Shown here one piece after another: positions 9,733 through 19,073 of a stretch of DNA of 64,000 nt. The position numbers and the translations under genes are program-made. The notes under the pieces are model-generated. The model made no database searches and was not told the DNA's origin. It worked only from the letters and a program-made list of their open reading frames with translations. The number at the start of each line of letters is the position of its first letter. Position 1 is the stretch's first letter. Source of the stretch: CAYFIW01 sp964500645 (GTDB taxonomy: Bacteria; Chloroflexota; Dehalococcoidia; Lucifugimonadales; UBA826); assembly GCA_964500645.1 (NCBI GenBank), contig CAZCOH010000006.1:1-64000 (forward strand), read 5' to 3'.

Positions 9733-10959
9733 TTATATAATCCTGTTCTCGGAGAGATTTTTGTATTCTTCTTCAGGCAATTGAAGAGTATCCATATAAA
9801 TTTCCTGATTATGTTGGCCAAGTAGTGGGGGAGATTCAGTCATCCATTCAGTGGTCCTTAATCTGAAAGGCGAGGTTGGGTATTTCAGTGTCCCAGCGTG
9901 TGAATGATCAATGTCTACAAAAAAATTCCTGTAGGAGTTTTGCGGGTCATTCAGGGTTTCATCAATACTCTGAACCATCGTGAACGGGACTCGTACTTCT
10001 TGCGCTAGAGTTTGTATTTCTTCCCTCGTATGGTTTGAGAGCCATGTCGTTAATAATTCATCTATCTCGTCTGCATGACCCATCATTTCTCCCAATACTT
10101 CGTCCTCGGCCAATCTTTCTGAGCCCGTGAGAAAGGCGAGACCTTCAGGGTTACTGGGAGAATAGTGGACATGCACCCATCCGTCCTTACAAGGTAACAA
10201 TCGTGATGGATAGGCAGCAGAAGGTTCTCTTGCTATGAGACGTGTGCCTGCTCTTAAAGGCTCTATTCCACTTCTTTCATATGTTCGGAAATATCCAACG
10301 CCATCAAAGGTACTTGTGAGAGATTCGGTAGCGGATACGTCTATATATTGTCCTTTGTTGCTAAATAATCTGCCTATTAACGCTGCAACAATTGAGAGAG
10401 CACCCGATAGTCCACATTGATATTCTGATTGTCTTCCTCCTGCTTTAAGAGGCTCTCTATCTTCGTCTCCTGTTAAATACATATACCCACTCAGCGCATA
10501 AGATGTGATATCTGAACCGAGGTACTCTTTGTATGGTCCTTCCTGACCATAATGGGTCAAAGAAGCCATTACAATTTTTGGATTTAATTCAGACAGGGTT
10601 TCATATGAAATTCCTAGAGCTTTCATTGTTCCGGGGTGAAAGCTTTCCACGATAATGTCAGATGTTGAAACCAAGCCCTTGATAATTTCCACAGCTTTGG
10701 GGTCGTATACGTCTAGAGTAACGCTTTTTTTCCCGGCATTTAAGTAGAGGAATGGGGCACTGGTTTCAATATTTGGTTCGTCGTTTAAGAAAGGGCCATA
10801 TTGTCTTGTTACATCACCGGTTTCGGGGGATTCGACTTTGATTACAGTCGCTCCGAGATCCCTTAGTATTTTTGTGCAATATGAGCCAGCATAACCTACG
10901 GATAGATCTATTACTTTCAAATTATTTAAGGCGGCTGAGCTTTCCTGAGTCACGTGCAT
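9733..10959 (-). CDS. CaiB/BaiF class III CoA-transferase, Glu-type subunit
   Basis: 408 aa. It has the family N-terminus (V-I-D-L-S-V-G-Y-A-G, G-A-T-V-I-K-V-E-S-P). At the catalytic aspartate position the alignment gives glutamate (E179 in G-G-R-Q-S-E-Y). The Asp-type partner is immediately downstream with no spacer. The start is ATG with only a weak ribosome site; a GTG two codons later is possible. It is the first gene of the minus-strand acyl-CoA operon and diverges from a second CoA-transferase pair across about 170 bases. Confidence 0.88.
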   Translation of the reverse strand: MHVTQESSAALNNLKVIDLSVGYAGSYCTKILRDLGATVIKVESPETGDVTRQYGPFLNDEPNIETSAPFLYLNAGKKSVTLDVYDPKAVEIIKGLVSTSDIIVESFHPGTMKALGISYETLSELNPKIVMASLTHYGQEGPYKEYLGSDITSYALSGYMYLTGDEDREPLKAGGRQSEYQCGLSGALSIVAALIGRLFSNKGQYIDVSATESLTSTFDGVGYFRTYERSGIEPLRAGTRLIAREPSAAYPSRLLPCKDGWVHVHYSPSNPEGLAFLTGSERLAEDEVLGEMMGHADEIDELLTTWLSNHTREEIQTLAQEVRVPFTMVQSIDETLNDPQNSYRNFFVDIDHSHAGTLKYPTSPFRLRTTEWMTESPPLLGQHNQEIYMDTLQLPEEEYKNLSENRII

Positions 10960-11130
10960 ATCCCGGTAGTGTAATTCATATTTTTCATGGGGATTATATC
11001 TGGGTTTTGGTTACTTGGGTTTCATTAGTTTATTGAGTAGAGTATTCCTGATATACAATCCTTTCTAGTCCAGGTTAGCTCACTTTTCCCCATTACCTGT
11101 ACGAGTAATTGATGGGTGGATATATAGACC

Positions 11131-12306
11131 ATGTATGAAAACTTACAAATTTTAGAAATTGGCGGAGGTATTTCAGTACCGTACTGTGGAAAACTCATGT
11201 CTGGGTTTGGATGTGAAGTTATTAAGTTAGAGGAACCCGCAGGAGATATATCCAGAAAAATGGGTCCCTTTAAGAAAGGTGACGATCATTCCGAAAGTGG
11301 TTTGTTTATAGCTTTAAACAATGGTAAGAAAAGTGTGTGTCTTGATCTGGATACGGATGAAGGAGAGCAAGATTTTCAGAAATTATTAAGGAATGCAGAC
11401 ATAGTTATTGAAGGAGGCGTTTTTAAACGCTGTATTGAAAAAAAATATTCCTATACATATCTCAAATCCATAAATAAGGAATTGATATATCTGGAGGTTT
11501 CAGATTTTTTTCATAATGGTCCGCGCTCTAAATGGGTATCCACGGATTTGACCATTTTTCACATGAGTGGAAACGCTCATGGGGTTTTAGGGCCAGTTGA
11601 AGATCCTCAAAATAACCCTCCGGTGAGGGCAGGAGGGTACCAGTCAGAATTTCTGTCGGGAATGACTGCTTGTACCGCGCTGATGATGGCTCTTTATCGC
11701 AAGAATATGACCGGTTTAGGAGGTCATGTAGAGGTTCCGAAATATGAAGCATTAGTCACGCAAACGATAGCAGGTTTGGCAAATATGGCATTCGGCAAAC
11801 CTGCTCCTGTAAGGGATCTGTCCAAAGTTGAAGAGGCATCAGTTGGGGGAATGGTGGGAGCTGTTGGTGGTGTTTTGCCAACAAATGATGGTTATGTGGC
11901 TATTTCACCCAGAGAGGATGATCAATGGAAGAGATGGATTGATCTCATGGGTTCACCTGAATGGGCCAGTGAAGATCGCTTCAGTTCAAGATCAGGTAGG
12001 CAGTCTAACTTTGAAGATTTATGGGATTTGGTGTCAAACTGGACTAGAAATTATTCAAAGCACTACATAGCTCAGAAAGGGCAGGAAAATCATATTCCTT
12101 GCTTTCCTGTTAACACGATAGAGGATCTTTTTGAGGACGATCAATTTCAGTACAGAAAATTTTTCGTAGATTCTAAACATCCTGATTATGGCACTTTGAG
12201 ATTGCCTGGTGTCCCATATGACATTTCGAATATGGAACTTAATTTAATTAGTTCTCCGGCTCCGTTTTTAGGAGAACATAATTCTGAACTGTTGGGGAGT
12301 TACTAG
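11131..12306 (+). CDS. CaiB/BaiF class III CoA-transferase, Glu-type subunit, second pair
   Basis: 391 aa, family III CoA-transferase with G-C-E-V-I-K-L-E-E-P-A-G near residue 28. The catalytic position is glutamate (E173 in G-G-Y-Q-S-E-F), as in the Glu-type subunit of the divergent pair. The stop overlaps the GTG start of the next gene by one base. A TATATA lies only four bases upstream of the ATG and no good ribosome site is seen, so the message may be leaderless or nearly so. Confidence 0.88.
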   Translation: MYENLQILEIGGGISVPYCGKLMSGFGCEVIKLEEPAGDISRKMGPFKKGDDHSESGLFIALNNGKKSVCLDLDTDEGEQDFQKLLRNADIVIEGGVFKRCIEKKYSYTYLKSINKELIYLEVSDFFHNGPRSKWVSTDLTIFHMSGNAHGVLGPVEDPQNNPPVRAGGYQSEFLSGMTACTALMMALYRKNMTGLGGHVEVPKYEALVTQTIAGLANMAFGKPAPVRDLSKVEEASVGGMVGAVGGVLPTNDGYVAISPREDDQWKRWIDLMGSPEWASEDRFSSRSGRQSNFEDLWDLVSNWTRNYSKHYIAQKGQENHIPCFPVNTIEDLFEDDQFQYRKFFVDSKHPDYGTLRLPGVPYDISNMELNLISSPAPFLGEHNSELLGSY

Positions 12307-13463
12307 TGGAAGTATTACCTCTTGACGGAGTGAGAATAGTGGATTTGAGTTGGATTATTGCTGGCCCAACCGCTACCCGCCATATGGCGATTATGGGAGC
12401 GGAAGTCATAAAGGTTGGTAGTTCCAAGAGACCTGACCCTTCGTATTCGGGCCCGGCATTTCATTCCTATAATCAATCAAAGCAATATGTGAGCGTTAAT
12501 CTAGCATCTACTGAGGGAATAGAGATAGTTAAAGATTTGGTGGCTATATCAGATGTTGTTATAGAGAATTTTGCTACTGGAGTTATTGAAAGGAGAGGAC
12601 TGGGATACGATGTTTTATCTTCTGTGAATCCCAGCATTATTATGATTTCATCATCTGGTGTTGGCCATTCTGGTCCTAAAAAGGATCAGGTAGCTTATGG
12701 AAGTTTACTTCAACATTACACCGGGTGGAACAGCCAGTCGGGATACAAAGATTCAGAGCCAGTAAAAGGAGGTCTTTGGGCGGATCCGTGGGTCGGAATG
12801 GAACTGGCAATGGTGACAACTGCATGTCTGAATTACAGAATGTCTACAGGGCTGGGACAATATGTAGATTTTTCAATGGCAGAGGCACTATTAGGGTCTA
12901 TGCCTATAACCATACTCAATCATCAACTTAATGGTTCCCCGTCTGAAAGTATAGGTAATGAAGATGACTTGGACCTGATGAGTGAGCTTTTTCGCTGTAA
13001 AGGAGAAGATAGTTGGCTGGCGTTGTCTATCACATGTGAAGGACAGTGGAATATGCTGTGTGAATTGTTGGGAAGAACGGATCTCAATGTACGTGGGAGG
13101 GTAGAAAAATCTATAAAGGACGAACTGAGATCTGTTATAAGTAAATGGATTCAGGGCAAAACAGATTTGGAAGCTGTAAATCTTTTGCAAAGTTATGGAA
13201 TAGCAGCTTCGCCTTCGTGGAGTATAGACGACGTATATCGTGACGATGTTCTGAGAAAAGACAATTATATGGTGCCAATGGAGACTAATGATGGGGAGAG
13301 AAGGTTTATGCCCGGAGTTCCATGGCATTTTTCACAAGGACCTGACCCCATCATCGGAACTGCTCCAAAACTAGGTCAGGATAATCATAAAATATTTAGA
13401 GAATTGATGGGTATAGAGCACTCTAAATATGAAAAATTATTGACTGGCGGAGTGCTGAAGTGA
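12306..13463 (+). CDS. CaiB/BaiF class III CoA-transferase, Asp-type subunit, second pair
   Basis: 385 aa. It starts with GTG overlapping the preceding stop (TAGTG), which indicates coupled translation. The N-terminus I-V-D-L-S-W-I-I-A-G-P and the catalytic D160 in G-L-W-A-D-P-W-V-G are intact. With the preceding gene it mirrors the minus-strand Glu-Asp pair, as if the two pairs came from an inverted duplication or were recruited for sister substrates. It ends convergently, nine bases from an enoyl-CoA hydratase. Confidence 0.9.
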   Translation: MEVLPLDGVRIVDLSWIIAGPTATRHMAIMGAEVIKVGSSKRPDPSYSGPAFHSYNQSKQYVSVNLASTEGIEIVKDLVAISDVVIENFATGVIERRGLGYDVLSSVNPSIIMISSSGVGHSGPKKDQVAYGSLLQHYTGWNSQSGYKDSEPVKGGLWADPWVGMELAMVTTACLNYRMSTGLGQYVDFSMAEALLGSMPITILNHQLNGSPSESIGNEDDLDLMSELFRCKGEDSWLALSITCEGQWNMLCELLGRTDLNVRGRVEKSIKDELRSVISKWIQGKTDLEAVNLLQSYGIAASPSWSIDDVYRDDVLRKDNYMVPMETNDGERRFMPGVPWHFSQGPDPIIGTAPKLGQDNHKIFRELMGIEHSKYEKLLTGGVLK

Positions 13464-13472
13464 ATCCTAAGG

Positions 13473-14387
13473 CTATTCTATAGTTTTTCTAATTTCCATC
13501 AGTCTTTCCCACTCTGCATCGTCCAATTCTGGATATTGATCCCCTTTTGTTCTTATCCCTCCCGTAAAGTGAGGCTCTCTTTTTTCCAGGAAAGCAGCCC
13601 TACCTTCGTCACCATCGGTAGTCATCTGTGTTAACAGGGCATTCATGAGGGTTTGCACTCTCCATGCTTCCGTCACGGGGGTTTCTCTAAATCTGGTTAC
13701 AAATTCTTTCATCATCCTGACGGCTATTGGAGGTTTATTAGCAATTTGAGATGCGACTTCCTCAGCTCTTTCAATTAATTTGTCGTGTGGAACAACTTCA
13801 TTGATGAGGTTGATTCGTAGAGCTTCTTCAGCATCAAATGGTTCATCTGTGAGTAATATTTTCATTGCATCTGAGTAGGATATTTGACGAGGCAAATAAG
13901 TAGCTCCTGGACCTGATCCTACCCAACCTTGGCTGGTTAATGCGAATTTGAACCGTGCATTTTCCTTTGAAGCTATTCTTATGTCAGTTGATGTCAACAT
14001 TAGATAGAAACCGGCTCCCGCTGCCCAGCCGTTTATAGCACCAATTACGGGTTTGTTGATTTGAGGGTAGTGGTCTCCCAAGTTCCCTGAAGCACCTATA
14101 CGAGCCCCGTTGACGGTACCTGAAAGGGGCCAGAACACGCTTTCTGAACGCATACGTTGTCTTTCTTCTTCGGTCACGTCGGGGGGAGGCGCTAAGTTGT
14201 GGCCCGCGCAGAAATATTTGTCTCCTGAACCGGTAAGTATGATTGCCCTTATATTCCTGTCTTCCCACATTTCTTTCCAGGCTTCGCTGATTTCATCAGA
14301 AGTCTGACGGTCCAATATATTTGCCTTAGCAGGATTGTCTATGGTGATATACGCAATGTTTTTTTTCTTCTCAAGAATCAAACTCAT
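13473..14387 (-). CDS. Enoyl-CoA hydratase/isomerase family protein, long form
   Basis: 304 aa, about 40 longer than typical crotonases. The extra residues sit after the first oxyanion loop (Y-F-C-A-G-H-N-L) as an Arg/Glu-rich insert before K-P-V-I-G-A-I-N-G-W-A-A-G-A-G, and there is also a C-terminal extension. This long form often sits next to CoA-transferases in Chloroflexota and actinobacteria. The ATG follows GAGAGG. The substrate is unknown. Confidence 0.88.
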   Translation of the reverse strand: MSLILEKKKNIAYITIDNPAKANILDRQTSDEISEAWKEMWEDRNIRAIILTGSGDKYFCAGHNLAPPPDVTEEERQRMRSESVFWPLSGTVNGARIGASGNLGDHYPQINKPVIGAINGWAAGAGFYLMLTSTDIRIASKENARFKFALTSQGWVGSGPGATYLPRQISYSDAMKILLTDEPFDAEEALRINLINEVVPHDKLIERAEEVASQIANKPPIAVRMMKEFVTRFRETPVTEAWRVQTLMNALLTQMTTDGDEGRAAFLEKREPHFTGGIRTKGDQYPELDDAEWERLMEIRKTIE

Positions 14388-14449
14388 CTATTTAACCTCT
14401 CATTCGTTTTGATCCAATATCATGGTATTTTCACCAGTTTGTGACTGGA

Positions 14450-15403
14450 TCAGTTGTTTATGACTCTCACAGGGTTACCTTCGAGAAACTTCTTTATGCA
14501 TTCTACAGTCTGAGAATAATAGATCTCGTATCCCTCTTTTGTGACATAACCAATGTGGGGGGTTATAAGTACATTTTTTAACGAGAGTAGAGGGTTTTTT
14601 TCGTCAAGAGGTTCATAATCAAATACATCTAATCCCGCTCCGGCTATATTGTTATTTTTGAGAGCATTTATCAGAGATTCCTCTTCCACGATAGGACCTC
14701 TAGAGGTATTTATCAGAAAACTACTTTCCTTCATCAAACTGATTTCTTGTTTCCCGATAAGGTTTCTAGTTCTTTCACTTAGAACAGTGTGAATTGTCAG
14801 GAAATCCGAGCGTTTCAAAAGATCTTCAAATGATACAAGTGTAGCCATTTGGGTTGATGCTAACTGCTTGGTTAAATTCTGACTCCACGCTAAAACATTC
14901 ATCCCAAATGCATTTCCTATTTTAGAGACTTGAGATCCGAGATTTCCCAGACCTATTATGCCAAGGGTTTTACCTTTAAGATCTACACCAAGGCTTGTTT
15001 GCCATCTACCTTGTTTTGTAGCCTCATTTTCCTGGTGTATTTTTCTGGCTAATGAAATGATAAGTCCCCAGGTGAGTTCCGCGGTGGGATGTCCTAGTCC
15101 TTCTGTACCACAAACAGTTATTCCAAGATTTGATGCATGCTTTAAGTCAATGGAAGCATTTCGCATACCTGTTGTTATTAAGAGTTTTAAATTTGGAAGA
15201 TTGTCTAGTAGGGCCTTTGGGAAAGGTGTGCGTTCTCGCATAGCACAGACTATCTGATATTTATGGAGCCTTTGTACGATATCTGGCGTATGGATCAAAT
15301 GGTCTTTAAATATGGTCAGGTGGGTGTCTTTAGGAAGTGTTTCCCAATCTGCGAGAGATAGTGCGACTCCTTGATAATCATCTAGTATGGCTACCTTGTT
15401 CAT
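14450..15403 (-). CDS. D-2-hydroxyacid dehydrogenase, NAD-dependent
   Basis: 317 aa. The Rossmann motif G-L-G-N-L-G-S lies near residue 151. Catalytic Arg is seen in N-T-S-R-G-P-I-V, the Glu follows in the F-D-Y-E-P-L region, and His in I-T-P-H-I-G-Y-V-T. This is the phosphoglycerate/glyoxylate-reductase superfamily. An AAGGAGAT site lies upstream of the ATG. The specific hydroxyacid cannot be assigned. Confidence 0.9.
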   Translation of the reverse strand: MNKVAILDDYQGVALSLADWETLPKDTHLTIFKDHLIHTPDIVQRLHKYQIVCAMRERTPFPKALLDNLPNLKLLITTGMRNASIDLKHASNLGITVCGTEGLGHPTAELTWGLIISLARKIHQENEATKQGRWQTSLGVDLKGKTLGIIGLGNLGSQVSKIGNAFGMNVLAWSQNLTKQLASTQMATLVSFEDLLKRSDFLTIHTVLSERTRNLIGKQEISLMKESSFLINTSRGPIVEEESLINALKNNNIAGAGLDVFDYEPLDEKNPLLSLKNVLITPHIGYVTKEGYEIYYSQTVECIKKFLEGNPVRVINN

Positions 15404-15467
15404 AGTCGGGATCTCCTTTATGCTAATTTAAGATAATAAATAACATTTCTATAAAAATTTTGTGATA

Positions 15468-15495
15468 TTGAGGATTAGTGATGTGAATTTATGAT
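15468..15495 (+). promoter_or_regulatory. Candidate promoter for the SDR gene at 15555
   Basis: A TTGAGG hexamer at 15468-15473 is followed after 16 bases by TATGAT at 15490-15495, inside the 151-base divergent spacer. A second possible -10 (TATATA) lies closer to the gene. Assignment is by pattern only. Confidence 0.35.
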
Positions 15496-15554
15496 AGCTG
15501 AAGTGCTAATATCTGACCGCTATATAAAAGTGCAAGGTTTCTAGGAGATTTATT

Positions 15555-16316
15555 ATGACAAAAAAGGTTTTAGTGACAGGGATGAGTGGGTTAATCGGAG
15601 GATTATTAAAAGACCATCTAATACAGAGCGGAAATTATGAACTTTCCGCTCTCAATCGCAGTCACGTTGAAGGGGTAACGAATTTTCAGGCGGACATTTC
15701 GGACTTAGAAGCGATTCAACCAGCCTTTGAAGGTCAAGATGTTGTTGTCCACCTTGCTGCTTATCTAGGTTCACAAGACTGGGAAGGGCAACACGCTGGA
15801 AATGTGCTTGGAACATACAATGTTTTTGAGGCAGCTCGTAAAGCCGGGGTTAAACGAGTTATATTTGCATCAAGCGGCAACGCAATTAGAGGATTTGAGA
15901 GAGTCTCTCCATACCTTGAAATTTCAGAAGGGAAATATGATGAAGTACCTGAGAATTTCCCTATGATAACGCATGAGCAGATAAGACCTGAGGCTCTATA
16001 TGGAGCAGCTAAAGTTTGGGGAGAAGCTCTTGGAAGACATTTTTCAGATGATTATGGTATGTCCGTGATTTGTGTAAGAATCGGATCTGTTCATAAAGAA
16101 AACAAGCCTTTGAGCGTCCGAGAAAATGCCATATACCTAGGACATAGAGATATATGCCAGATGCTCAATCTCTGTATTGATGCCTCTGAAGATATTAAAT
16201 ACGATGTTGTGTTTGCTGTATCCAATAACAAGTGGAACTATCGTGATATATCTCATGCGAAAGACCTACTTGGTTACAACCCGGTTGATTCAGCAGATGA
16301 CAATTTCTTTAGTTAA
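15555..16316 (+). CDS. NAD(P)-dependent epimerase/dehydratase, extended SDR
   Basis: 253 aa. The N-terminal nucleotide-binding motif T-G-M-S-G-L-I-G-G and the active-site Y-G-A-A-K (Y-x-x-x-K) are present, with H-L-A-A-Y as the usual family strand. It is shorter than most extended SDRs and resembles uronate-dehydrogenase-like members. The ATG has an AGGAG site. It is followed 20 bases later by an FAD oxidase, suggesting oxidation of a sugar or sugar acid (inference). Confidence 0.85.
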   Translation: MTKKVLVTGMSGLIGGLLKDHLIQSGNYELSALNRSHVEGVTNFQADISDLEAIQPAFEGQDVVVHLAAYLGSQDWEGQHAGNVLGTYNVFEAARKAGVKRVIFASSGNAIRGFERVSPYLEISEGKYDEVPENFPMITHEQIRPEALYGAAKVWGEALGRHFSDDYGMSVICVRIGSVHKENKPLSVRENAIYLGHRDICQMLNLCIDASEDIKYDVVFAVSNNKWNYRDISHAKDLLGYNPVDSADDNFFS

Positions 16317-16336
16317 AATTGTAGGGGATTAATTTA

Positions 16337-17722
16337 ATGATACTAAATGACCTCCAGTCCCGGTTAAATGAAACCAACGTGCTTCAAATTTCTGCACCGG
16401 GTGACATTGATGAGGTTGCCCTTACGATAACAGATGCCTCTAATACCAACACGCCTATTTCTGTGGCGGGGGCTCTTCATTCTATGGGAGGTCAACAATT
16501 TGCTGACGCAAGCATATCTCTTTCCTCACGTAATATTAATAAAATTGAATCCTTGGATCAGGAAAGACGTCTCGTTAAGCTGCAATCAGGGGTTACATGG
16601 CCTGATTTAGTCCGTTGGTTGAAAGAAAACCAGAGAGATTCGGAACAAGAGCTTGGCATCATTCAAAAACAAACTGGCGCTGATGATTTAACCATAGGTG
16701 GGGCACTTTCATCGAATATTCATGGGAGAGTGCTAACACGCAAGCCAATTGTAGATGATGTAGAGGGGTTTCACATAATCACCGCTGATGGACGAAGATC
16801 ATATTGCAGTAGATCTGAAAATGCAGATTTGTTTGGCGCTGTAATTGGAGGGTACGGACTGTTTGGGTTTATAGATTCAGTAGATCTAAAGTTGACTGAG
16901 AGGGTGAAACTCAAGAGAACGGTTTCAGAAAATTCTTTGGATGAAGTAATACCAGCTTTAGAAGAACGAATTGTAAATGGGGCGACGTTTGGAGATTTTC
17001 AATACATGACAGATGAAAAAGCAGATGGATTCCTTTCCAAGGGAGTTTTATCTACATATTCACCTGTGGACTCTAAATTGACGATACCTGATACCCAACT
17101 GGGGCTGACTATGGATGATTGGAAGAAATTATTTGTGTTGGCTCACACCGACAAGAAACAAGCATATGAGTTGTATCTTGGTCACTATATACAGACTAAC
17201 GATCAAATCTATTGGTCTGATGAACATCAATTTAGTACGTATCTTCCTGAGGCAGGTGATATGTTGAACCAACAGTTGAAATGGGACCCTTATGCTTCCC
17301 TGATGATTTCAGAATTGTATGTCCCAAGAGATAACTTTGTTGATTTCATGAGAGACGCTAGGGAAGGTTTGCTGAAGACTAGTGCTAACGTAATTTATGG
17401 AACAGTCAGGCTTATAAAATCTGAAAAGGAAACCTTTTTGAATTGGGCGAAAGATGACTTCGCTTGTATCATATTTAACCTTCTCGTTGAACATTCTCCC
17501 AACGGTATAGAAAATGCTAAGGGACAGTTTAGAATGCTTATAGATTGTGCCCTAAATTATGGGGGCTCTTATTATCTCACCTATCATAAGTGGGCTCGAA
17601 AGGACCAGGTAGAGGCTGCATATCCTCAATTCACCAATTTTCTAGAAAAGAAAAACTACTATGATCCGTCCAGTGTGTTTACTAGTAATTGGCATCGACA
17701 CTACGCTGATATGTTTTCTTAA
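16337..17722 (+). CDS. FAD-binding oxidoreductase (FAD_binding_4 type)
   Basis: 461 aa. The PP-loop-like FAD domain is seen as S-V-A-G-A-L-H-S-M-G-G (about residue 36) and L-T-I-G-G-A-L-S-S-N-I-H-G (about 118), followed by V-G/Y-G-L-F-G-F segments typical of alditol-oxidase and sterol-reductase relatives. The C-terminus has W-A-R-K-D-Q-V and D-P-S-S-V-F-T-S-N-W. It probably oxidises an alcohol or sugar with oxygen or another acceptor. Same strand as, and close behind, an SDR. Confidence 0.85.
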   Translation: MILNDLQSRLNETNVLQISAPGDIDEVALTITDASNTNTPISVAGALHSMGGQQFADASISLSSRNINKIESLDQERRLVKLQSGVTWPDLVRWLKENQRDSEQELGIIQKQTGADDLTIGGALSSNIHGRVLTRKPIVDDVEGFHIITADGRRSYCSRSENADLFGAVIGGYGLFGFIDSVDLKLTERVKLKRTVSENSLDEVIPALEERIVNGATFGDFQYMTDEKADGFLSKGVLSTYSPVDSKLTIPDTQLGLTMDDWKKLFVLAHTDKKQAYELYLGHYIQTNDQIYWSDEHQFSTYLPEAGDMLNQQLKWDPYASLMISELYVPRDNFVDFMRDAREGLLKTSANVIYGTVRLIKSEKETFLNWAKDDFACIIFNLLVEHSPNGIENAKGQFRMLIDCALNYGGSYYLTYHKWARKDQVEAAYPQFTNFLEKKNYYDPSSVFTSNWHRHYADMFS

Positions 17723-17762
17723 TGTTGTTGATTTGACCTGATTAGTATCTTGTTTTACGTCT

Positions 17763-18986
17763 TCATAAGGATTTTTCTCGGTGCAATAATTGAGGCCAGA
17801 TTACCAGAGTAACTGCGATCAGTAACAATCCCACGATCCCGTTCAAAATCAGTGTTGTTCCTATCCCTACGTTTTCAGCTAGCAGGCCTGAAATTGTCAA
17901 TCCAAATGGTAGAGCTCCTACCGCGAGTTGTCTCAACCCCATAATTCTTCCTCTAAGTTCTGTAGGGGTCATGTCTAGGATCATGCTTGCCATCAATACA
18001 ACGGTGACAGACTGACCAAAACCCGAAACGAATAGTATCGGGTATGCTAAATTTTCTGAATTAACTAGTGCCATTAAGAATACGGTTAAATGCCAAATTA
18101 TTGACCCAATAACAAGAAGCCTACCTTTCTGTTCCTGGTATAGATTGCTACCCATAGCAATAGAACCAGTTGCGGCCCCTGCAGAATAGATTCCTAATAA
18201 AATTCCGAGACCACCGGATGTGGTCTCAAGTATTTCTTTAGCTACAACGGCAGTCAAAGAAAAATATAGAGGGAAAGCCGTAAGATTAATTATTACCGCT
18301 AATGTCATCAGTGAAGAAAGATGTGGCATTTTCGCGACATATTTGATTCCTTCAAAAATATTAATCAATAAGTTTATTCCACGGGTCTTTTTTCTTCCTG
18401 TATCAAATTTTTCCGGTGGGTCAATTGTTATCATCACAGATGCAATCGTTGATGTAGCGTAAAATATTGCCACCATTCCGTAACTAACCGCCATACCAGA
18501 AAAACTAAGGAGAAATCCTCCAATTATTGGCGCAAATATTTGACTCAGGTCGCTTCCTGCCCTCTCTAACGCGACACCGTTTTTCACTTGAGATTTTTTC
18601 AAAATGTCTGGCACCAGTGATTGTCTAACTATCATTTCTGATGTTTTAGATAGACCCAAGAATGCTGCCATTATCAATATTTTCCAGACATTTAGAATTC
18701 CCAATATGGATAAAGATAGGCCAACAATGGAATTTAATAAAAAGGAGATTCTTACTGTTATCAGCATTTTCTTTCTTCCAACTGTGTCAGCAATCAAGCC
18801 GATCACAGGTGCAATTAGTGTGCCTCCAAATCTTAAAGCTCCATAAATGCCAAGAATGAATGGAGAATTGGATTCCGCCAATATAAACCACGAAAGAATC
18901 ACCAGTTCCATATATTCTGCCCAGTGTAAAATCGATACGGATCCCCAGAGGTATCTGTAATTGCGATTTTTAAAACTTTCGATCAA
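17763..18986 (-). CDS. MFS transporter, MFS_3-type exporter-like
   Basis: 407 aa with about twelve membrane segments. The A-D-T-V-G-R-K-K-M loop between TM2 and TM3 is the MFS signature, and the second half has an L-R-G-R-I-M-G-L-R-Q motif typical of EntS/MFS_3 proteins. The start codon is TTG at 18986; no ATG or GTG is in frame upstream before a stop, and an AAAGAG lies about 10 bases before it. Substrate unknown. Confidence 0.85.
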   Translation of the reverse strand: MIESFKNRNYRYLWGSVSILHWAEYMELVILSWFILAESNSPFILGIYGALRFGGTLIAPVIGLIADTVGRKKMLITVRISFLLNSIVGLSLSILGILNVWKILIMAAFLGLSKTSEMIVRQSLVPDILKKSQVKNGVALERAGSDLSQIFAPIIGGFLLSFSGMAVSYGMVAIFYATSTIASVMITIDPPEKFDTGRKKTRGINLLINIFEGIKYVAKMPHLSSLMTLAVIINLTAFPLYFSLTAVVAKEILETTSGGLGILLGIYSAGAATGSIAMGSNLYQEQKGRLLVIGSIIWHLTVFLMALVNSENLAYPILFVSGFGQSVTVVLMASMILDMTPTELRGRIMGLRQLAVGALPFGLTISGLLAENVGIGTTLILNGIVGLLLIAVTLVIWPQLLHREKSL

Positions 18987-19073
18987 TCTGGTGTCACTCT
19001 TTGACCTGTGGATTTCAGAAAATGTTTTTAAGTATAGGGCACTTGTTAATCTATAATCGTAAGTAAAGCTAGT

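Noticed and set aside
12891..13328. 145-aa minus-strand frame opposite the CoA-transferase
   Set aside because: Antisense shadow of a well-supported gene; translation has no family features.
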